6,949 bases of DNA from Frankiaceae bacterium. Its GTDB lineage: Bacteria > Actinomycetota > Actinomycetes > Mycobacteriales > SCTD01. This document shows, in pieces, positions 1 through 4,704 of the stretch. The position numbers were made by a program, and so were the translations under genes. The notes under the pieces are model-generated. The model had not been told where the DNA came from, ran no database searches, and saw only the letters and a program-made list of their open reading frames with translations. The stretch lies in assembly GCA_026786045.1 (NCBI GenBank), contig JAJAYV010000430.1:1-6949 (forward strand). The letters are read 5' to 3'. How positions within the stretch are numbered: position 1 is the stretch's first letter; the number at the start of each line of letters is the position of its first letter.

Positions 1-223
1 CCCACGCGGCGACCAGCGCGCGGCGGGGCAGCGGCAGGCGGTCCGGTCCTTGTACGCCGGAGGTGCGCGCGGCATGCACGCTGCGGTGCCACGCGACGAC
101 GCCCGACACGACGTCGTCGGCAGTGGCCGCCCTCGCGAGGGCCGCCGCGATCTCGCGGCTGTAGCGCCCGGTCCCGCCGGGGACGGGCGCCAGGCACTGC
201 TCGAGGACGACCGCCAGCCTCAT
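1..223 (-). CDS. GT4-type glycosyltransferase, N-terminal fragment (runs off the window)
   Basis: The reverse strand from the ATG at 223 stays open for 74 codons to the window edge; the C-terminal part lies outside. The fragment starts with a short hydrophobic strand (MRLAVVLEQCLAPVPGGTGR, residues 1-20) and continues YSREIAAALA. A first beta strand, a Gly-rich loop ending in TGRY and then an amphipathic helix is the usual start of GT-B fold family 4 glycosyltransferases, which move a sugar from a nucleotide donor to a lipid-linked or glycan acceptor at the cytoplasmic face. The start is fixed by an ATGA overlap with the stop of the SpoIID-type gene; no good Shine-Dalgarno lies just upstream, so translational coupling is likely. 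The catalytic half cannot be seen, so donor, acceptor and activity are unknown. The same TG-x-GRY type of N terminus occurs in the plus-strand GT4 at the other end of the window. Confidence 0.75.
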   Translation of the reverse strand, partial: MRLAVVLEQCLAPVPGGTGRYSREIAAALARAATADDVVSGVVAWHRSVHAARTSGVQGPDRLPLPRRALVAAW

Positions 224-1968
224 CGCAGCCGGGCCGGTCCGCTCCCCTTGAACAGCGGTCGGCTCGGCACCGGCGTGGCCGTGGGCGCCGGCGACGAGGT
301 CGGCGCGGACTGCTGGGTCACCGTCACAGTCCACGACACGGGCGCACCGAAGACGGCGCCGGCGCCGATCCGCAGCCGGTAGGTCCGGCCGTGCGTGCCG
401 GCCGGGACGCCCGCGGCGTCGATGCGCACCCGGAGGTCTGCGGTCTCCCCCGGCTCGACGGTCGCCGCGCCGGGCCGGGTGGCGTTGCGCAGCAGGACGC
501 CCGGCCGGGTCGAGCCCCCGGCGAGCGGGTCGGCCTCGCCCGGCGGGGAGGCGACGACAAGGTGCAGCCCGTCGACCGGCCACGACGCGGTGCCGTTGTT
601 CCTCAGCGCGACGTCGAGCGTGCCCGTGGACGGCGCCCCGGGCGGGCGCACGAGGGACGGCGCCGTCGACTGGGAGACGATCCCGCTGCTGTACGACGGC
701 GCGAGGATCCGCCACCACGAGGACTTCAGCCCGTCGCTCGTGGCCGGCCAGGTGCGCGCGCCGTAGACGCCGGCGCCCGTGGTGCTGACGCTGGTCGGCG
801 CACCGGTGCTGCTCACGCCCTCGAGGACGACGGCCTTGACCCGGCCGCCCCACTCGCCGTTGCCGTCTCGGGCGGTGACGCGGACCCGCAGCAGCCGGCC
901 GACCGCGGGGAAGCGGCGCTCGAGGTCGGCGACCGGTAGCGAGGCGTTCCACGCGTGGACGGAGTTCGGCGTCGCGCCGTCCCACGGGTCGGGCTTGGCG
1001 GCAAGGTAGGGGAAGTCGCCGGTCGTGGAGTGGCCGCCGTTGGAGCTGCTGAACTCCGCGAAGATGGACTTCCCGCCGTACGTCCGGACGACGCCGGCGG
1101 TGGCCCGGACGGCCTCGGTGGTCGACGCGGGCTCGAGCTCGGTGACGCCGCTGCTCGTGTAGAGGCGGCTGCCGCCGAAGACCTGGCACTGCGTGGTGTC
1201 GCAGATGTCCCAGTGGCCGGCGCCGGCGACCCGCTCGCGCTTGTTGGCGGAGTAGGAGCGCGCGGCGATCGACTGCGCCTGCAGCGCCGCGGGCCTCCAC
1301 GAGGCCGGCGACTCGCGCGGCACGACGCCCAGCAGGTAGTCCTCGAGGTCGAGCACGACGACGGTCGCCGCGACGTTGCCGCCGGTCTTCACCGCCTGCA
1401 CGACGCCGCGGTAGTCGCGGCTCGTGCCGCCCGGCAGCGCGACGCGGGTGAACGTCGGGGCGGAGAAGCGGACCGGTCCGGCCAGCGCGTCGACGCCCTT
1501 GAGCGCGTACGGGTACCAGGCGCCGTCGGTCTGCGACTGCAGGTGCAGGCCCGCGATGCTGACGTACGCCCGCCAGCGGCTCGGGCCCCCGGGCAGCACC
1601 TCGGTGACACCGGAGGCGAGGTCGGTGACGGTCAGGCCCGCGGCGGCGTGCACCTGCAGGTCGCCGTCGGTGTCGGACTGCAGCAGCACGCGCATCCGCG
1701 CCGGCGCGAGGACGGTGCGCGTCGTGCCCGGGTAGTAGCTGCTGACGATCTCCTCGGCCGTCCTGCCGAGCGTCGCCGCGCCCTGCGAGCCCCACTGGCT
1801 CATGCCGCGGCCGTGGCCCCAGCCGTGGCCCTCGACGGCGAAGACGCCGCCGGCCGGACGCTCGACGACCTCCTCGGCCGCTGCCGGGGAGGCGGGCACG
1901 ACGGCCAGCACCAGCCCTGCGAGCAGGGCGGACGCAGCGGTGACGGACAGGGTGCGGGCGCGGCGCAT
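220..1968 (-). CDS. Secreted SpoIID/LytB-domain protein with C-terminal Ig-like domain
   Basis: Protein of 582 aa. Residues 1-31 form a signal peptide (RR-x-R, hydrophobic core about 9-24, likely cleavage after AAA at 31). Residues 46-60 hold the family motif EGHGWGHGRGMSQWG, followed by YYPGT at 78-82. The core SpoIID signature is at 209-240: EDYLLGVVPRES, then SWRPAALQAQSIAARSY. Glu219 in PRES aligns, from memory, with the catalytic Glu of SpoIID lytic transglycosylases, which cleave peptide-free (denuded) peptidoglycan glycan. CDTTQCQVFGG (256-266) and SSSNGGHST (307-315) are further family motifs. Residues about 435-550 look like an Ig-like beta-sandwich (RNNGTASWP; PGETADLRVRI). A Pro/Ser/Thr-rich tail follows, with no membrane anchor or LPXTG. 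The start is supported by GGGAG 8 nt upstream. It is the middle gene of a minus-strand operon between a membrane protein and a GT4. Since the context is glycan assembly rather than sporulation, a role in cell-wall remodelling is inferred. Confidence 0.9.
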   Translation of the reverse strand: MRRARTLSVTAASALLAGLVLAVVPASPAAAEEVVERPAGGVFAVEGHGWGHGRGMSQWGSQGAATLGRTAEEIVSSYYPGTTRTVLAPARMRVLLQSDTDGDLQVHAAAGLTVTDLASGVTEVLPGGPSRWRAYVSIAGLHLQSQTDGAWYPYALKGVDALAGPVRFSAPTFTRVALPGGTSRDYRGVVQAVKTGGNVAATVVVLDLEDYLLGVVPRESPASWRPAALQAQSIAARSYSANKRERVAGAGHWDICDTTQCQVFGGSRLYTSSGVTELEPASTTEAVRATAGVVRTYGGKSIFAEFSSSNGGHSTTGDFPYLAAKPDPWDGATPNSVHAWNASLPVADLERRFPAVGRLLRVRVTARDGNGEWGGRVKAVVLEGVSSTGAPTSVSTTGAGVYGARTWPATSDGLKSSWWRILAPSYSSGIVSQSTAPSLVRPPGAPSTGTLDVALRNNGTASWPVDGLHLVVASPPGEADPLAGGSTRPGVLLRNATRPGAATVEPGETADLRVRIDAAGVPAGTHGRTYRLRIGAGAVFGAPVSWTVTVTQQSAPTSSPAPTATPVPSRPLFKGSGPARLR

Positions 1969-1976
1969 CGGGTCGA

Positions 1977-1981
1977 CTCCC
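1977..1981 (-). promoter_or_regulatory. Ribosome binding site of the SpoIID-type gene
   Basis: GGGAG on the minus strand lies 8 nt before the ATG at 1968, within the 31-bp gap after the upstream membrane-protein gene. It supports this ATG, which also opens directly on the basic N-region of the signal peptide. Confidence 0.65.
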
Positions 1982-1999
1982 AGGTCGGGGGTGTGCTCC

Positions 2000-2983
2000 T
2001 CAGGCGTCGGCAGCCTTCCCCAGCTGCTTGACCGCGGTCACACTAGACACACCGGCACCGCTTCGTCTCGCTCCGTGACCGTTCCGTGGCCGGACCGCGG
2101 CTCCCCCGGCCCCGAGCACGAGGTCGCCCAGGGTCATGAGCACCCGGCTGAGCAGCGCGACGGCCAGGGCCGCCGGCCGGTCGACGACCGGGGCGAGCGC
2201 CGCGACCAGGGCCACCTCGCGCACCCCGGCGCCGGCCGGCGCGATGACGAACAGGAAGCCCGCCGTCCACGCCAGCGCGTAGCCACCCGTGGCGAGCAGC
2301 AGGTCCCCGCCGGCATCCGCGCCCTGCGGCCGGACGAGCAGCCACAGGTGCAGGCCGTACGCCAGCCACATGACCAGCGCCCAGCCCGTCGCCGCACCCA
2401 CCCGGCGCGCCGTCAGCGGCCGCTCGAGCGGCGGTCGGCGCAGCAGCCGCAGGAACAGCCCCACCACCCGCGTCAGCACCGGGGGCGCCAGCACGGCCAG
2501 CCCGACGGGCAGCACGAGCAGCGCCCAGGCGAACTGCCGTACGGCGTCGGGGCTCGTGAGGGGAAGCGTCGCGGCCGCGCCGAGCAGGCCGACGGCGAGG
2601 CCGACGCCCATGAACAGCAGACTCGCCGTCGCGACCCGGCTGCGCGAGGCGCCCTGCGCGCGGCCGAGCTCCATCTGCGCAGCTACGGCGAAGACGCTGC
2701 CGGGCACGTACTTGCCGAGCTGGCCGAAGAAGAAGACGTGGAACGCCGCGCGCAGCGACAGCTCCGCGCCGAGGTCGGCGAGCAGCGCGCGCCACACCGA
2801 CATGCTGGCCAACAGGCCGACGAGCACCGCCGCGAGGCTGGCCACGGTGTAGCCGGCGCCGATCGCGCGGACCGCATCGGCCGCTCCCTCGCGGTTGTCC
2901 CAGAGGTAGGCCAGCAGCAGCGCGACCGCGAGCACCAGGAACCCCGCCCGGACGGCGCTGCTGAGCCAGGGGGGCGGTCTCAC
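2000..2983 (-). CDS. Polytopic membrane protein, LPG_synthase_TM / UPF0104 family (flippase-like)
   Basis: Protein of 327 aa from the GTG at 2983. Hydrophobic segments at about 13-29, 45-63, 117-141, 150-178, 197-217, 229-249 and 268-292, with shorter ones between, suggest 7-8 membrane passes. Two family motifs are clear: FFFGQLGKYVPGSVFAVAAQ (84-103) and APAGAGVREVAL (248-259), resembling the PG-x-x-G and PGGxGxxE blocks of the transmembrane half of lysyl-phosphatidylglycerol synthases and AglD/YbhN-like proteins. The C-terminal aminoacyl-transfer domain of true MprF is absent, so the name lysyl-PG synthase would mislead; handling of a lipid or lipid-linked glycan is a better inference. The C-terminal 30 residues are basic and hydrophilic. 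The GTG start gives a short N terminus before the first helix; the open frame continues to 3547, but that part lies on the opposite strand of the methyltransferase gene. It is the first gene of the minus-strand operon and shares a 39-bp promoter region with the divergent methyltransferase. Confidence 0.85.
   Translation of the reverse strand: MRPPPWLSSAVRAGFLVLAVALLLAYLWDNREGAADAVRAIGAGYTVASLAAVLVGLLASMSVWRALLADLGAELSLRAAFHVFFFGQLGKYVPGSVFAVAAQMELGRAQGASRSRVATASLLFMGVGLAVGLLGAAATLPLTSPDAVRQFAWALLVLPVGLAVLAPPVLTRVVGLFLRLLRRPPLERPLTARRVGAATGWALVMWLAYGLHLWLLVRPQGADAGGDLLLATGGYALAWTAGFLFVIAPAGAGVREVALVAALAPVVDRPAALAVALLSRVLMTLGDLVLGAGGAAVRPRNGHGARRSGAGVSSVTAVKQLGKAADA
2029..2040. repeat. 12-bp perfect palindrome TGACCGCGGTCA
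   Basis: A self-complementary 12-mer inside the last codons of the membrane-protein gene, about 60 bp before the SpoIID-type start. It abuts a TAGTGT hexamer on the minus strand (2040-2045) that could serve as a -10 element. It could be an operator for an internal promoter. However, several 12-bp palindromes are expected by chance in a GC-rich window of this length, and the bases also encode protein. Confidence 0.25.
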
Positions 2984-2990
2984 GCCGCTC

Positions 2991-2996
2991 AGGCTA
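2991..2996 (-). promoter_or_regulatory. Putative -10 element of the minus-strand operon (leaderless)
   Basis: TAGCCT on the minus strand fits the TAnnnT pattern of actinobacterial -10 elements. It ends 7 nt before the GTG at 2983, so transcription would start at or next to the start codon. No convincing Shine-Dalgarno precedes that GTG, which agrees with a leaderless mRNA. The bases at the expected -35 distance do not resemble TTGACA. Confidence 0.5.
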
Positions 2997-3009
2997 GGGG
3001 GCTGCGCGC

Positions 3010-3015
3010 TAGCCT
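3010..3015 (+). promoter_or_regulatory. Putative -10 element of the plus-strand operon (leaderless)
   Basis: TAGCCT ends 7 nt before the ATG at 3023, the mirror image of the minus-strand element. The spacing would put the transcription start on the ATG, favouring it over the in-frame GTG at 3017. No Shine-Dalgarno is present within 15 nt. No clear -35 hexamer is visible. Confidence 0.55.
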
Positions 3016-3022
3016 CGTGACC

Positions 3023-3649
3023 ATGACAGCAGCGCCGGAGACGCCGGGCGTGGTGATCGGCAACCACACTCAGAAGTACACGGCGAAGAACCCGGCGATC
3101 AAGTGGCTCACCGAGCGCTTCGTCACCCGGCTCGACGGGCTCGTCGCGTGCATCGCCGACGACGCGCGCCCGGGCACCCGGCCGCTCGAGGTCGGCGCGG
3201 GCGAGGGCGTCATCAGCCGCAAGATGCACGAGCGGTTCGGCACCTGCGTCGGGCTCGACCTGCCCGACGCCGGCCTGCGCGCCGAGTGGCGCAGCCGGCC
3301 CGGCCCGCACTACCTGCACGCCGACGCCGAGCAGCTGCCCTTCCGCGACGAGCAGTTCGACCTGGTCGTCTGCGTCGAGGTTCTCGAGCATCTGCGCGAC
3401 CCCGATGCCGGGCTGCGCGAGCTGGCCCGCGTCACCTCCCGCCACCTGCTGCTGTCGGTGCCGCACGAGCCGTTCTTCCGCGGGTCGAACGTGCTCACCG
3501 GCCGCTACCTCACGGACCTGGGCAACACTCCGGGCCACCTCAACCACTGGACGGGCGCGGGCTTCCAGCGCTTCGTCTCCCAGGTCGCCACGGTCCGCGA
3601 GGTCACCTCGCCGTACCCGTGGACGATCGTCTGGGCGACGAAGGCGTAG
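3023..3649 (+). CDS. Class I SAM-dependent methyltransferase (Methyltransf_11 type)
   Basis: Protein of 208 aa with a complete Rossmann-type methyltransferase core. LEVGAGEGV (55-63) is the SAM-binding motif I, GLDLPD (77-82) ends strand 2 with the acidic residue, HADAEQLPF (99-107) is the motif around the adenine-binding Asp, and FDLVVCVEVLEHL (112-124) is strand 4. The N-terminal stretch NHTQKYTAKNPAIKWLTERF (14-33) may form a substrate-side lid. The C-terminal part is short, and no membrane segment is seen. The ATG at 3023 is chosen because a TAGCCT -10 element lies 7 nt before it; an in-frame GTG at 3017 would add only two residues, and the open frame upstream to 1802 is antisense to other genes. 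It is the first gene of the plus-strand operon, 11 bp before a GT2. Likely targets are a sugar hydroxyl, a glycan or a lipid carrier, inferred from neighbours only. Confidence 0.88.
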   Translation: MTAAPETPGVVIGNHTQKYTAKNPAIKWLTERFVTRLDGLVACIADDARPGTRPLEVGAGEGVISRKMHERFGTCVGLDLPDAGLRAEWRSRPGPHYLHADAEQLPFRDEQFDLVVCVEVLEHLRDPDAGLRELARVTSRHLLLSVPHEPFFRGSNVLTGRYLTDLGNTPGHLNHWTGAGFQRFVSQVATVREVTSPYPWTIVWATKA

Positions 3650-3652
3650 GGG
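3648..3652 (+). promoter_or_regulatory. Ribosome binding site of the DPM-like GT2 gene
   Basis: AGGGG overlaps the TAG stop of the methyltransferase gene and lies 8 nt before the GTG at 3661. It decides the start, because this GTG is the only start codon just before the first beta strand. Confidence 0.6.
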
Positions 3653-3660
3653 CGGTCGCC

Positions 3661-4701
3661 GTGCGCCTGGTCGTCCAGGTCCCCTGCCTCAACGAGGAGG
3701 AGACCCTCCCCGCCGTCCTGTCGACGATCCCCCGCGAGATCCCGGGCATCGACGAGATCCTCGTGCTGATCATCGACGACGGCTCCACCGACCGCACCGT
3801 CGAGGTGGCCCGCGAGCACGGCGTCGTGCACTTCGTGCGGCACGCGCGCAACCGCGGCCTCGGGCGGTCCTTCCACGACGGCGTGCAGCGCGCGCTCGAG
3901 CTCGGCGCCGACATCGTCGTCAACACCGACGGCGACAACCAGTACCCCCAGGAGCGCATCGCCGACCTGGTGCAGCCGATCCTCGAGGGCCGCGCCGACG
4001 TGGTCGTCGCCGACCGGCAGGTGCACCTGGTCGAGCACTTCTCCGGGCCGAAGAAGGTTCTGCAGCGCGTCGGGAGCCGGATCGTGAACAAGGCCGCCGG
4101 CACCGAGCTGCCCGACGCCGCCAGCGGCTTCCGCGCCTACTCGCGCGACTCGCTCATGCTGCTCAACACGATCACCCGCTTCAGCTACTGCATGGAGACG
4201 ATCATCCAGGCCGGCAACAAGAAGCTGGCCATCACGAGCATCCCGGTGCGCACCAACCCCAAGACGCGCGAGTCCCGGCTGTTCGGGAGCACTTACGAGC
4301 ACGTGCTCAAGTCCGCCGGCGCGATCGTGCGGGCCTACATCATGTACAAGCCGTACGTCCTGTTCAGTTTCTTCGCCGCGATCTTCGGCGTCCTCGGGCT
4401 CTCGCCGTTCGTGCGCTACGCCGTGCTCAAGGCGACGGGCGACGACGGCAACCACCTGCAGTCGCTGCTCGTCGGGACCGTGCTGCTGGTCATGAGCTTC
4501 CTGAGCGTCATCGTCGGCATCATCGGCGACCTGCTGCGCACCAACCGGGCGCTCATCGAGGACACCCTCGAGCACACCAAGAAGCTGCGCTTCGGACAGC
4601 TCGACCCGACCGACACCGGGCCGGTCGACGTCGCCAAGCTGGCGGTCGGCCGAACGGACGCGGTCGAGCGCCGCGTGCTGCGGCGCAGCCGAGCCGGCTG
4701 A
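3661..4701 (+). CDS. Membrane-anchored GT2 glycosyltransferase, DPM/DPG-synthase-like
   Basis: Protein of 346 aa. The GT-A catalytic domain spans about 1-215: VVQVPCLNEEETLP (4-17) is the first strand and loop, IIDDGSTDRTVEV (37-49) binds the nucleotide, RNRGLGRSF (63-71) follows, and NTDGDNQYP (88-96) carries the metal-binding DxD-type motif. DAASGFRAYSRDSL (152-165) and TNPKTRESRLFGS (198-210) match acceptor-side blocks of dolichol/polyprenyl-phosphate sugar synthases. Two hydrophobic hairpin segments follow (about 232-251 and 269-292), then a hydrophilic C-terminal tail of about 50 residues. Such enzymes move a hexose from a nucleotide sugar to polyprenyl phosphate at the inner membrane face, giving a lipid-linked donor for later transfer outside; that substrate is inferred. 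The gene starts 11 bp after the methyltransferase and ends one codon before the next GT2, so co-expression is very likely. The TGA stop is in the same frame as the following GTG. Confidence 0.9.
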   Translation: MRLVVQVPCLNEEETLPAVLSTIPREIPGIDEILVLIIDDGSTDRTVEVAREHGVVHFVRHARNRGLGRSFHDGVQRALELGADIVVNTDGDNQYPQERIADLVQPILEGRADVVVADRQVHLVEHFSGPKKVLQRVGSRIVNKAAGTELPDAASGFRAYSRDSLMLLNTITRFSYCMETIIQAGNKKLAITSIPVRTNPKTRESRLFGSTYEHVLKSAGAIVRAYIMYKPYVLFSFFAAIFGVLGLSPFVRYAVLKATGDDGNHLQSLLVGTVLLVMSFLSVIVGIIGDLLRTNRALIEDTLEHTKKLRFGQLDPTDTGPVDVAKLAVGRTDAVERRVLRRSRAG

Positions 4702-4704
4702 GGC

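Larger units (their letters stand above)
2991..3015. repeat. Inverted repeat AGGCTAG-N11-CTAGCCT in the divergent intergenic region
   Basis: Two perfect 7-bp arms (2991-2997 and 3009-3015) are separated by 11 bp of GC-rich sequence. The repeat is centred in the 39-bp space between two divergent genes, with each arm ending exactly 7 bp before a start codon. The arms contain the TAGCCT hexamers read as -10 elements on opposite strands. The repeat could result simply from two mirror-image promoters, or it could also bind a dimeric regulator. Confidence 0.7.

Noticed and set aside
220..1968. A sporulation role for the SpoIID-type protein
   Set aside because: No other sporulation gene is visible, and the homologue is found among glycosyltransferases in what looks like an actinobacterium.
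955..2031. A 358-codon open frame on the plus strand opposite the SpoIID-type gene
   Set aside because: Composition is Arg/Ala/Gly/Asp-biased with no recognisable domain, while the opposite strand encodes a complete signal peptide and SpoIID signature.
2000..2983. Annotation as a lysyl-phosphatidylglycerol synthase (MprF)
   Set aside because: Only the transmembrane half is present. The cytoplasmic aminoacyl-transfer domain is missing and no following gene supplies it.
1802..3022. N-terminal extension of the methyltransferase frame by about 400 codons
   Set aside because: The extension lies antisense to the membrane-protein and SpoIID genes and is low-complexity. The methyltransferase core begins after 3023, just behind a promoter-like hexamer.
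2984..3547. N-terminal extension of the membrane-protein frame by 188 codons
   Set aside because: It is antisense to the methyltransferase gene and not membrane-like. The first transmembrane helix begins about 13 residues after the GTG at 2983.
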